From the NCBI GenBank assembly GCA_032433595.1, contig JASWJB010000212.1:1-64000 (forward strand): DNA of 64,000 bases. Direction: 5' to 3'. The DNA is from Conoideocrella luteorostrata (Eukaryota > Ascomycota > Sordariomycetes > Hypocreales > Clavicipitaceae). The translations under genes and the position numbers were made by a program. Below, one piece after another: positions 36,755 to 48,897 of the stretch. Positions within the stretch are counted from its first letter, which is position 1, and every line of letters starts with the position of its first letter. The notes beneath the pieces were generated by a model. It saw only the letters and a program-made list of their open reading frames with translations. It made no database searches and was not told where the DNA came from.

Positions 36755-38478
36755 TCAGAGTTTGGTACTACTTCATAAACCGATAGGATAAATGCAGATT
36801 GTACCTACGCTTAGTAGTACGAATAGAAATATGAATGGGAATTGGAAGGCCGTGCTTTAGCCCTAGCTCTATCTGCATGTAATTGAGATATTGCGATAGT
36901 CTCATCATAACAAGAGATGGTACGACAAAATGCACGATCTATGTATGCTTATGGCTTTAATTAGTAATAGCGGACACTAATAAGTAAACAACGGAACGTT
37001 ACCTAACAAGGAGAAGCTATTCTGACTCTAATTGCTACAGTCTATAGTCCAGTCAGCACAAAGCCGCCATGGCTAGATAATGTTGTTCTTTGGGCATCCC
37101 TTTTAAAGGTCTGATGGACTTGGGATCCCTGGAAGGAATATAAATTTCAGGCCCCATGCCACGAAGGTGACAAGGCGGGGAACGCACAACACAGTCTGAT
37201 CCATGGGCCATGGTCGTCCATCCTGTGGCTATTTACTTTGTCGGTAATGTTGATGCTCTTGCAGGAGAGGTCATTGTCGACAGCTAGGTTGGTCATATTA
37301 GCCTTGAGGAGCTCGTTTCCAGCCTCGACGGTGGCTGTCCACCACGCTTCGCAGAGCACAATGACTTCAGCCCAGCCATTCTAGACTGAAATGAACTTCA
37401 CTAAACCCGGCCCAATTTGCATCCTGGAATTGAGGACATCGAAGTTCGCGCTTCGTCAAGAGTCATTAAAGCTGCTCCAAGGTCGTGGCCTAGGGCGGCA
37501 AAACTTTCGAGGGCACCGCGACTCATGCCGATTTCGTCGTCGCGGAGAAGGCCGTTTAGGATCAACTGGCATGGTTTGTTTGTTGGGGAGGCAAATGCGC
37601 CAGCTGGCATGCTGCGGAGGAACCGAGGACGCCGACTCCCATGATGGTGACGCTTGTACTGTCAATTCTGGGCGGTATGTGAGAGGGATGACACAAGTCG
37701 ACTTCTGTTGATGTGGAAGACCTGCTGCCGCAGACTAGAGTGACAGCTGTCACGGTTGAAGTAGCTGCTGGTGGGCTTTACCTTTCACAAGGCAGCAGGA
37801 AGCAACCTGTTTTGGAAGGGTAAAACCAGATCGCGCACTGGAAATCAGCTTACATCGCTTCTTCGTGAGTCATGTTTTCTCATTTCTTACCTCAGTTTAT
37901 GTCTGCGGAGGCACTCATCTCCCTGGGTGCTCTCGTCCTGCTAGTCTAGCTACATTTACCCCGTCAAGGTAGTTCATCACCTGGTGTACGCTCACTGGTG
38001 TTTCTTATCCACGGAATAGTGTTGTACATGCCAACACTTGACAACAGAACGACCACCGGGCCGTACGCGCCATGAAGTGGAGATGCTCTCTCTTCGCTTT
38101 TTACCTCGAATTCAGCGTGAGGGTGAGTTTCTTTCTTACCCATGATGCAGGTTGTCCTTATTTCTGGTTTGATCATCTACGGCGTTGGAGGATAGAATTA
38201 GTATTTTCTGACTGTTCATGCGAATGGAAAGCGCATTGTTGTCTCGGTTCAATGTGCTCGGCCTCCGCGCCTTTGCAATGCAGCTGGGTGACCTTGGCGT
38301 CAAGTAGGGAACAACTCTGCGAGTAGTGAGTGTACTGCCCGACTACACCAGCCTCGTAGTCACGCTAGCATTGATGGTCATGGAATGAAACTTGGCTAGC
38401 AAAACGTCCATGAATGTTGGAATGGCCCCGTTCTGCTATGGAGTTTGGCAACAGAAAAAAAAAAGCCCTACATGAGGT

Positions 38479-38535
38479 TCATGACTGAACATGAATAGTG
38501 GCCTCTGGCTACACAATTCTTCGCGTGACAGAGTC
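38479..38535. repeat. 57-bp dispersed repeat, copy 1
   Basis: Ungapped match to 63734-63790: 47 of 57 bases are identical, including a 15-base exact core GTGGCCTCTGGCTAC. Most mismatches are C/T or G/A. Nature unknown. Confidence 0.75.
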
Positions 38536-40743
38536 GGACTATAGGGGCCTCACACTTTCATGGTCGAGGTAACCTTATCTTCGTTGCATGCTACGCGGGC
38601 TTTGCAACGCCGGCATAGTTCCCTCGACTGCGGCATAACGATTCCCGTCCGGATATAGCGAAGAAGCAAAAAGCACGGTTGACGTTATGACGTAGAAACT
38701 GAACAAACGGCCTTCGTGTTTGTGATCCACGACATGCGAGAGACAGAGCGCGCGATTATCGGCAAACAAAACGGAACAAGAATGCAGTGCGAGCTGTATA
38801 GTAGGAGACCGCCAGTTGCAGCTTGACTCCTAAAAAACTTAGCTCTTTGTCTCGTCGTGTCTCTGGTTTTTATACGCTTTATATGTACGGAGTATGGTTC
38901 AGGGTTGTAAATTTGGGCTTCAATATGGGGCTACATGTCTCCGGGATGGGATTGGATCTCTCTATGTAGACCGTCCTATCTCCTAGATTCCGGAGAGGCT
39001 CAGTGGATGTATCAGTGGGGCCAGTCAGCTAATGGCTAGGGGACCCTAGGAAATTAAAGACACTTCGTTGTACGGCTTAATTTCCTATAGCAACAAATGT
39101 TAGTTATTATGTGTCCTGTCATTACAAAGAGCTACGCTGCGCTTAAGGCAGCTCTAAGTACGGGGTACGGGGTACTCCATAGTGTACTAGGTTTTAGTGG
39201 ACCACCGGGGGTCACTAGAAGTCCACAGGAAAAACAAGGGGGTAGAAATGGGAAAACGTGGGCTCAGCGATACCTCCACTGAGCCTCGCCGGAATCTAGG
39301 AGACAACCACGGAGTAGTCCCTCCGTACTGCGGTTATACTTTGCGTGTCTGAAAGCACCGCCGGCGGCCATCGGTCGAAAATAAGAACGCCGAGATCTTG
39401 ATCCAGTTTTCTTGCAGACGCGGGAAACCCTGCGCCATGGTGACGATAAACAACGTCTCAGCTTTTTTTTTTTACGAAATTTGCGCCGAACCACATTGGC
39501 ATGCGGGGGACAGAATTATGAGACCCTTAGCAGCGTGGCAACGTGGCTGGGTCAGCCGCGAAAGGTCACGTAAATTGTCCCCCGTATGATTGGACAGTCT
39601 GTATGTCTGTTTTCCTGCTTCCTATCGGTAAAAGTGCAACATGTGGAACCTGTACGCCCTGCTGATAAGACCTATGTACGGAGTAACTGCAGTATGAAGC
39701 AGCAAGTTTTTCTCATGGCTGCTGGTGCCGCACGGATAGGCTAGAAAACTAGTTCAGGAATCCCCCCGGCACGGAATCAATAATAGAATTCTTTAAAAAT
39801 TTAATTCGCCGAACGCCCCATCGAGTAAAAATAGTCACAAAAGCCGCAGGCCCATACATACAAGTACCAAGCATGATTTTAGTTGCTCTACGAAAGAGTG
39901 GCCGGGTGCTGTTGACGAAACCCGACGGCCGAAGGGGTGCAAAATGATGATCCTTGCCGCTCGAGGAATTTGCGTCACGCTCGCTGTTACAATTGGACAT
40001 GCTTGTGCGTGTGATGGCCAAAATACTGCGATGCGTCGAAATATTGATTAATATTACTGGGTACTACCTCAGCCGCAATCGGCAAATTCTGTACGGTCGA
40101 TGGTCGGCCAATCCCGAGTGAGCATAGCCTGTACATGTGATGACTTGGGACTTTCGCCGCCGCAATGTCTATGGATAGCATCACTCACGGGGTGGATGGA
40201 TTCGGATTTGTACCCGCCCACTTTTTTTTCCCAAGGCATCATGCCACTGAGTACTCCGTACGGAGTTATTGTTCAACATTTTCTCAGCGCGATGGGTCTT
40301 AATGGTGCAGCGTGTACTTCCGTATTTATGTGAGGAATGAGAGAAACCATTGATTACTCAATTCCTCTCAGAACATAAAGCCAAGATCTCTTATGTATGG
40401 GGTGGAAACGACTAAATAGAGCAGAGAGCCTAAGAGACTTGAAATTGCTACCGTAAGAAGTAAGCCATCTCATAATATTATTCGTTCATATCTTCTTACG
40501 TTAGCGGTGCCGTGCCATGTTGCTTTGTGCTCTGTGTGAATCAGTGGCGTGATCTAAAATGAGACAATCTTCCGCACGGAGTATTACATGCAGCCTATCT
40601 ATCTGTTCCGTACGGACTATTTCGACGTCCAACTTGTGCTTTTAGGTCTAACGGCAGCCAGCGAGGCTCCTAACTAACTATATATAAGGAGATACCTTCC
40701 AGGGCTTGTACTAACTGGCTACCGTCATCCCGCGGGCCCCGCA

Positions 40744-40786
40744 TATCACATCACATCACATCACATCACATCACATCATATCACAT
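40744..40786. repeat. TCACA pentanucleotide microsatellite
   Basis: Eight or so near-perfect five-base units in a gene-free region, about 30 bp before a 16-bp perfect palindrome. Confidence 0.9.
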
Positions 40787-40816
40787 TGCAGACGCAGACG
40801 CAGATGTAGACTCCAC

Positions 40817-40832
40817 TACTCCGTACGGAGTA
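40817..40832. repeat. perfect 16-bp palindrome TACTCCGTACGGAGTA
   Basis: Both half sites of the recurrent motif abut head to head, giving a perfect inverted repeat. A 14-bp version (ACTCCGTACGGAGT) lies at 40253-40266. Confidence 0.9.
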
Positions 40833-42480
40833 CAGACACACAGAACACTGGCCGCATCCATTTGTCATTATCGTTCACGTTGCCCGTGTCAACAAGCAGC
40901 TTCGCTACAGCCTCACGTCCCTCTTCAGTGGCCGCGCGAGTGGTATGCGCCTAGGCATGACTGGCGTTGGATCCCTTTTGACCACTCTGCCAACTAGGCG
41001 AGTATCGACCTATTTACACCGTGGTTCAAATATACTGCCAGAGAACAGTGTTTGATGCCGCGCCATGGCCGTTTCAGCACTGCTCGGACGTGCCTATGTC
41101 ATTGGTGCAGCGCGCCCACGACATTGCGGCATGATGTACCAGCAGGAACGAAGCTTTCGGGTTCTTGTGGTGAGAAGTTGTCTGACCAATTTTATCCATT
41201 TTTAGGCGTATTGGCTATGTGTCCGGAACCAAAGACTTAGCCCGCGAGGGCAGATGCGCGGTCTCACCACATAATATATTGTCCAGTAATCGTAATTTAC
41301 AGGTTATATATTATCCGACACCATCAATGCTGCTCCTTTCTTGGCAGTTTCTATGAGCTCTCCTAAGGCTCAGCTCGATTGGAAGAAGCACCTCCGAAGA
41401 ATGGCGGGAGAGACTCGCTGTCGGCGGGAATGACTTGCGGAACCGTCATCGCGCCACGGCTTTCGTAGCGACGCCAAACTGTGGGAAGTTGCGAAGTACT
41501 TCTACCTAAGATCCGATCTTGGTGCTCGGTATTCCGTACAAAGTATGGAATCCATAACTAGGTACCGCCTCTCTCTGCATTTAAAATCGGATAGTTATTT
41601 GGTGACGGGACCGGGCGTGGCATGGGCCGTTAGGACAGCGTCGATCCCGCTCCATATTATCGACCACCAATAAACTCCAATGCCTATTTTCGACGGCAGG
41701 TTGCAGTAAAATGCGCCTTTTGGGTCGTTAGTGAGCTCTGGCGTGTGTTGAGGGGCTTTTATAAGTTCGATCCGGAAAGTCGGGCTGGTAGACAAAGCCC
41801 AAATGCAACGTTCTAGAAACGTGGGAGCTGGATGAGGTTTTGGGATATGATGATACCCAACCACTTACTCCTACAAGAATTCAACTCGAGAGTGAATTAA
41901 GAATAATGTACGCTGCCGGTTGAAGCCATGTCTTGAATCTTCCAACCTACAATATAAGCTGTCACAAGGACCAAGGATGTCGTGAGACGCCTGACGGTTC
42001 TGACGATGACGAATTCGATGGCGAAGTCCTAGCCAGAATACAAGGACAATTCCACTAAATCAGGAGACCATAGCTTCTCACTTGTGACATACGTGGGTAA
42101 TGCGGACTTCCCACGAGTCAATGACGCAGAGTTTAACCTTCAACATGCGTTGGTTATTCTTTGCGAAAAAGAATTAAAAATCCGCGGATTTTCTGCATCC
42201 CAACTTGCATAAAAAATGAACTGCAAGGGCTGATACGAACGCATGGCAAATATCGAACATAGGGCCTTTCTAGACAGTGGTTGCTTATATAAGCTTTCTA
42301 CGGGGTGTGATAGTGAAGTGCAGTATTGACGTAGTATGTTTCCTCGCATTTCTGAGTATGCTGCCATGCAGGATGTTCGTGAGTAATTAATCGAAACGCC
42401 CTATCAGTTATGTGTGGCGGCGTGCTTAATGATCGAATAGGTCAAGACATGCTTCTAAAGCTGAATGTAGTGGCACACGC

Positions 42481-43413
42481 TTAGCAGTTTCTTCCTTCAA
42501 GTGCGCAAAAATTCTTATCCGGTGTGTCTCGCGTACCTGTTTCGATCTGTTCTTCCCACACACCGTACTGGTAATCCACTAGTCCGTACGCCTCAATACC
42601 ATCGCAAAGTCGAATCAGTTCGTCACCCATCTTGGTCACACGTCGTTTGCTCATGAGCCTTTGCTGCGCTGAAATCTGACGATTCGACGACATGAGTTCT
42701 CTCTGTTGGAAGGCTAAAGCAAGCCATCCATGATTAAAGTCGTCCCACAGTTGAAGTCGTTCCTTGTACAGGGCTTCGTCATCAAGATGTAGGCCTGCAT
42801 CCAAGTTAGCTATGTATTGGATGTAGTAATAGGAAGTCGTCATGTGCTTCTTACCGAGCTGCACCACATGCGTCAGCATCCAACCAGATATGTCCAGCAG
42901 GATTTCTGACGCCCTCTTCAACTGTCCGGCTTTGACATTGTGAAAGACCGTTCGTAACTGTCGATGAAAATCTGCCCACATTTCTGTCACGTCGCTATCA
43001 CAGTTACAACGGAATTCCTGATGTGCCGCTGCGATTCTAGACTGTTCGCGCAGTAAATCATTGTGAGTATTTATACCTTGTTCAAATAGAGTGGCATCTC
43101 GGCGTGGATCCACGTTTGCCGACGTGCTCGAGACATGACTAGGCATAGGCGATGATGATTTTGTGAAGCAGAATGCATCGGAAGGGAAGTGAGTCGATAC
43201 CGTGTTTGAGGGCAAGATATCTGTGGGTGGATTTTGCCAATATGTGACTTGCTCAGAGTCGTACATGAATTGTCGTGATCTCGTTTGCGAATCGTGGCAG
43301 ACCGTCAACCCTGCACCATGACTACCAGCCGGCAGCAGTTGAGCACACAAGATGCCTTCGTAATCTGCCGCGCTGGGCAAGGAGTCAAGAGATGATACGG
43401 AGGCGGAAAACAT
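42481..43413 (-). CDS. unrecognised fungal protein
   Basis: A long uninterrupted frame on the minus strand with coding-like composition. It is open from 43569, but that end begins at TTG; the first ATG in frame is 43413, giving 310 residues. Part of the coding region may lie on an unseen upstream exon, since an AACAG acceptor occurs at about 43529. The middle and C-terminal part is predicted helical (QLRTVFHNVKAGQLKRASEI, then a charged YKERLQLWDDFNHGW stretch and an LCDGIEAYGLVDYQ-like end). It contains no zinc cluster, signal peptide or membrane segment that I can see. I do not recognise a family. The C-terminal style recalls the tails of some fungal regulators, but that is only an impression. 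Confidence 0.55.
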   Translation of the reverse strand: MFSASVSSLDSLPSAADYEGILCAQLLPAGSHGAGLTVCHDSQTRSRQFMYDSEQVTYWQNPPTDILPSNTVSTHFPSDAFCFTKSSSPMPSHVSSTSANVDPRRDATLFEQGINTHNDLLREQSRIAAAHQEFRCNCDSDVTEMWADFHRQLRTVFHNVKAGQLKRASEILLDISGWMLTHVVQLGKKHMTTSYYYIQYIANLDAGLHLDDEALYKERLQLWDDFNHGWLALAFQQRELMSSNRQISAQQRLMSKRRVTKMGDELIRLCDGIEAYGLVDYQYGVWEEQIETGTRDTPDKNFCALEGRNC

Positions 43414-43569
43414 GGCGAGAAATCTCTGCGGAGAGAATAGGACTTGGAAACAACCTGCTTTCTTGAACCTTTTCGGAGGCTGAACGTTGATATATCTAGT
43501 ACGGGTAGGATTGTAGGTTGAGTCTGTTAAATTAAGACTCACTTCCTGACGGAGGATTGCGGGTGCCAA

Positions 43570-46500
43570 ATGCGAAAGAAAAGCTCAGTTGATAGAATCA
43601 GTGCCGGTTGGCGAGATTGTGGTAGAACCGGCCTAATAAATATGCGGCCATCAGACCTTCTTTCCACACGTTTTGGAGCGCTGTTATGTATTAGATGATG
43701 TCAACTATAATTGGAAGGGGTCACCAGACAGCAGCGTGTTGGGCCGTCTTCATAGGCTTTTTGGTTCAGCTGAGCTTGGCTGGACCAGATGTGGCTGGCC
43801 GTGGCCGTGGCCGTTGTTGTGGCCTCCCAACTCCAAAACAAAGGGTAATACCTAGTATGGATGAGAATGGAATAGTCTGGTTAGTGAGCCCTATCTTTTG
43901 ATGGTGTCTATTGGCTCCTAGAATGCATCCCATACGCTGAAGCAGGCGGCAAAGGGACAGTCGGTTGGCTGTCACAACATAGGATCGAAATACCGGCTGG
44001 GTGGTACCGAAGCTTTTTAGTTGTCTTTCGACCAGGGCGGGGATGTTTTTGGTAAGAAGGATTATTCAAGTCGCGACAGGAGCAATTTTGGCATATGGCA
44101 CACGATATTGCCGGTAGTAGTGACGACTCTTGCCCCCTGATGTACGACCAAACAAGGAGCCATTACACAGTCATCGTTGTTTCCACTACCTCTTCCTGCA
44201 TAATAAGCAGCAAGGGCTACGAGTTCGATGAGAAACAAACTCAAAATTTTGCGACTGGTGCGGATGATTGGGTCTCGACCGCCAGTCACGAGGGCCAGTC
44301 ACGAGGTTGCATGGCCGGTTAAATTTCCGCGAAAGATTGGCTTGGCTTTAATTCTATGGAACCATGGGCAGCATGGGCATCATATGCAGCGTACAGTACA
44401 TCTAGGCTCTGCGGACCGCCGTGCTTATGTCTCCCAGTTGAGTCTGTTGGGTATGGTGCGAGGCGCTATTACCTGATGCTACGGCGCCAGCGATCAAATG
44501 GCCTTGGAAGAGGGTCAGTGCTTAGCACTAAAGCTGAGCAGGAAAATCAATATATTGAAATACTAGCAGATAGCAAGCTAAAATCAGACGGGTAAGCAGG
44601 CGATCAACTTGACGTTGAGTCCCACACAGTTCGTTCCGATATGTTCCTCCTGGGCAAGTCATGTCCGGCTCTTTATGTAGCCAATTTGCGAGTATGTGGA
44701 GCACAAGCTCATTTACGCGGGAATTTATTTGCAAACCGCTGCCGATTGGATAATGCCGATCAAACTTGACGTCGCTCATGTCTCGGCGAACTGCGTGATG
44801 GGCCCGAGTGGCACAGTCGTTTCGGCCGAAAGCATCCCCCAGAATACCGCAAGTGGCAACTCAGTGTCTCCGGTCAGTCACTCCAGCAAACTGGCTTCCT
44901 ATCTTGCCATAGAGTTCGACATAAACTGCACGGAGCACAGCGTTGACATTAAGGTTCAGGGGAAAAGCTGAGTTCACCCGCCCGCCATTTGAAGCCCTGA
45001 GCGCACTAAATCAAACTAGTCCTTGAGCTATCGGGGTTACCGATGACAGTCAAGTCTCGTTGACAGCCATAAGGCTTCGGGCAACTGCAGATATCGTTGG
45101 CCAGTCTAGTTGGGACCATCAACACAAACCGGGCCGGCAGGCAATGCAGCCAGCCTCGCCTCTACTCTCTACTATGTAGATTACGGAGAAGGTGAGCCGA
45201 GTACGTCTTCGGGGCGGGGCTGATCGCCATGTAATTGCAGATCAGTCGCTAGCCAAGATCGAGCTGTTGTACTCCGTACATTTCTCACATTACCACGTTC
45301 CTGCAAGACATGTCAAACTGCAGAGTGGATGCACGGTGGATGCACTTGGGGCAACGGGAGGTAGAGAGGATCAGGATCGGCTCCACGTGGCGTCGCGGGA
45401 ATGTGGAGAGGGAGACGTGCGCAATTTGTACGGCGGAGTACGAAGTACTGCTAAATATATGTCCTGCTACTCCGTATACTGCGCTGTTAGGTATCGGCTG
45501 TCGCAAAGCCACGTCGATCCGAATCCAATTATGTGCGACGGGTACGGAGTAGATGTTGAAAAGTTGGGGTGTGACGTTCCTGGCAAAAGAAAAACTAATT
45601 CTATGGAGAAGTACTGTTGGGGCGCCACTTGCCACTTGCCACCACACTACCTCCCTGCCACCCGTCAACCTCCAACCGCCAAGCCCACCCACCGGCAGAA
45701 CCGAACCGCCGCAACGCCCCTTGATGAGGCCCTAGCCCCGTTGGCGCTTCCCTCCTCTTGTAACCCAAGCTTGTGTTGCTTGTCAACAGAAATTTAACTT
45801 TGCGCTAGTCCGACAAGTTCAGCCACGCAATTGCCACCTCGTCGTGTGTCCCGCGTTTTGGAGTCTTAACCTCCGCGTCTGACAGATAATGATGGGTTGA
45901 ACCCCTTCATCCAATCCCGTCCAAGTGGTAATGAATTACTATTACAGCATCCATGTGATTCAGAATTTTTGCTTTGGAGCAGTTGTCTCACAACCTCGGC
46001 ACAGCTCCTGTCGACTGGAAGTGGTTGTATCGTCACAGATTTCCCTATGCGGCTGATCTACATGCAACGTAAGCTGGGGCCACTCCTCAAGACAGATACC
46101 GGTCACGGTATTTGGCCAGCGGGTACGCCGCGAATTACGGCAGGTTGCTCTGTGGATGAGCTGACATCAGACCGGGCAAAAAAGCCCGCCGCCAAAGAAA
46201 CCACATAGAAGATCCACCTAGTATGGATAGCAATCCTCTCCCTCAGTTGAAACGCGTGAACCGTTGTCTTTTTACTTTGAAATTCCAATCTCTTCGCTTA
46301 GTTTGGGAATCTCAGGTCACAATTAGTTACTGGTTCGTCTTGTGTGTAAGCGATCAAAGAAAGGCAAATGGAAGCAAACGCCCGTACTAAAGGAGAGTAA
46401 GACTAGTAACTTCTGATGGTGCCTAGCATGACGCGTAAGGTACTTATTCGCTTTGGATTTGTAAGAGCTCCGGCGCTAATCTGTCCTTTGGACCTGTTAG

Positions 46501-48897
46501 CGCCCTGGAAGAGATAAACAAGGAGTGGACCATGCCCTCCTGTCATTGTGGTTTTCTGACATGGCGTAGGATTAACACATGGCCTATGACGACAGCGCTA
46601 TGCCAAAGAAGACGTAGAGTGGCTTTGAGTCTTATGAAAATTGTGGTCTGGACAATGCGCAGGCTTTGTTACGCGTTGACTACCTAAAGAGTTACCCCAA
46701 TCGGTATAGCAGCCTTGTAGCAATAATCCGTCGCAGGGCGTTATGATGAAGCTGTGGGTTGCACAGGGTTGTGCAATGATCATGATCATCGGCTTCAAAT
46801 ACAATATATTCAATAATAGTCAAGTCGGTTATCTAAGAAGGAAGGAAAGAAGTCATCGTGGAAGGCACGATATCGGCGTATAAATATCGTGGCTTAAAGG
46901 TGACCACGTGATAGGCTCCGTGCTTCCTATTGTGCTTGGCGGCATTCCAACAGAAGCCCATCATCACAAGAACAAGCTCCTTTTTTATGGGTTTATAACT
47001 TGCCAGAGTAGATGCTAAGCACGTCAACGTTAGAACCACGCATGAGCCCAGACCCGAAGTAGGATTCTCCGTGAAGCAAGTCTTATGTTTGGTTTTGACT
47101 AGTCAACCAAAACAAGACTTGGAGCCTGGAGTCGATATGCCAAGGCAATCTCAACCTCATGAGAGTCGAGGGCTACTAGTTATTGACTATTTTTTAACTT
47201 CACCTCGGATAGATTATGTGCATCGAACGGGAAGTGTTCGTGTGCGACATAACTGAAAAATAAAATCAGATGGTGACACGTGTATTATCAAGTTTCACAT
47301 TCTAACTGCAAATATTATACGCTCAACACATTTGGATTAGTCTCTTTTACTCGAGACTCGTTTGAATCCAATGGGGAATCTTTTATCGGATGAAAATAAT
47401 ATGGAACCTGGATACGTGTATCACGTTTAATCCTGTACAACAGCTCAAATGATCAGAATGTAGCTATATCGACCACATTTAGGGTAACGAAAATCTAGGG
47501 ATAGGTAGCATTGACTCCCTAGTCGACTAGATAGAGTTCAAGAACAATTTCCTACTGTATCAAAGATCCGTAGCTGTTGCTGTAGCACTACGTTTGGTGG
47601 CTGCGTTAAGGTGACATAACTAGTCACCTCTTATTTTGTTCGGCTAAGAAATACACACCCCTCGGCCATTAAAATAGGAGAGAGAAGATTCTTACTTTGA
47701 AGCCTGAGAGAGAAAACATTTAACAGAGGAGTTATGCTAACGGAATAATCGAAACTGGTATTCAACATCGTAGCGTCTTTCAAGCGTAGTTGGCCGAGCG
47801 ACTTCTCGACCACATGTCTGGGGCAAGCAATAATATTCCACAGCGTAAACATAGAGGGCCGGATGGCCAATCACAAGTAGAGTCACATGGATTTAGCTAA
47901 GCTAAGGGGGCATGGTCCCGTCTTGTACGTGCGCAACTGGGCCGATCAAATGCTTGTTGGGTCCAGAACTCTGTTTTCTTGTGATTTCAATATTAGCAAA
48001 CTTTCTAATGGTAATGGAGGCTATGAATGCTACAACGAAGCTTCCTATGTCCGCGCGGTACTGTTTATCAACAGCTCACCTGATATGTGCGGTGATACTG
48101 TACTTGCTTGGTGGGCACAGAGACTTCCGCAGCGGGGCTTACGTGGACCTGAACTGGATCTTCAGTAACTAAGGTTTGTAGTGTCTTAAAAACGCCGTTA
48201 AAGTATTAACTTCTGCTGCTTGACAGCATTCACTCGTTAGCCTTCAAAACAATCCTGCAACATCGCTAAGCAGAACCTCGCAATTGATTGGCAAATGCAC
48301 TTTTGCTCGCTGCATTTACCTCGCCAGAACTGTCCGTGAGACCAACCAGTCAAATGTGATTCATATGTGCTCACTGTCAAACGATGTCACAAGAAACCCA
48401 ACTGACGGGTAGTTCCTTAATTGCCATAGCGTCGTCATAGCATCGTACAATAGGAAATACGGCATCATTCGATGTTGTCAAATCAGTGGCTAGAATCCAG
48501 TTAAAAGAAGACGTATAAATCCTTGACAGAGAAAAATATACAAGGACAAGTTCACTGATCGGATTAATCGTAGCTGCTCACGTCGTCACGATTATGAGCC
48601 TGGTTTGCCTGAGTGGTGTGGGGGTGAAAAGGGCAACATACTACTTACTACCTTTGTGCCCCGCACCTGATAACCTTCTAGTTTTGAATCCCTGACCGTT
48701 GTTTTTTGACTTTTGTTGTTGCTGGCTGGAATTGTCTGATGTCATAGGTGCCTGTTCAACTCTGCCTGTTCAACTCGGCATGATAGATTCGGGTCTTTTC
48801 CAATTTCTCGTGAACACTGGCTTCAATAGATTTGTTAGGAATCCAAAAAGTAGGGTTCGTCTGTTAAATTGATTACTGGCAGTTCTGATACCAATGA
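43570..48897. other. gene-poor intergenic region
   Basis: No gene is supported. Short open frames exist at 43695-43901 (+, hydrophobic N-terminus followed by Gly/Arg), 44095-44322 (+), 44696-44971 (+) and 47912-48172 (+, hydrophobic). None could be joined into a convincing model. TACTCCGTA-type motifs occur near 45268, 45468 and 45541. Confidence 0.5.

Larger units (their letters stand above)
36755..42480. other. gene-poor intergenic region
   Basis: No gene is supported. A minus-strand stretch at about 37100-37750 keeps several longish, frame-shifting peptides (one with a TIMGVGVLGSSAA, NAD-binding-like start) and might be a worn relic, but I cannot identify it. The region also has a 57-bp dispersed repeat copy (38479-38535), a TCACA microsatellite (40744-40786), two palindromic TACTCCGTACGGAGT sites (40253-40266 and 40817-40832), and further motif copies near 38885, 39308, 39330 and 39677. 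Confidence 0.5.

Noticed and set aside
37100..37753. Minus-strand peptides with a TIMGVGVLGSSAA start, suggesting an oxidoreductase relic
   Set aside because: The frame shifts repeatedly and no second family motif could be found, so I left it as an unexplained stretch.
43673..44971. A possible small secreted protein gene built from frames at 43695, 44095 and 44696
   Set aside because: The first frame has a signal-like start, but no splice pair joined it to later frames without a stop.
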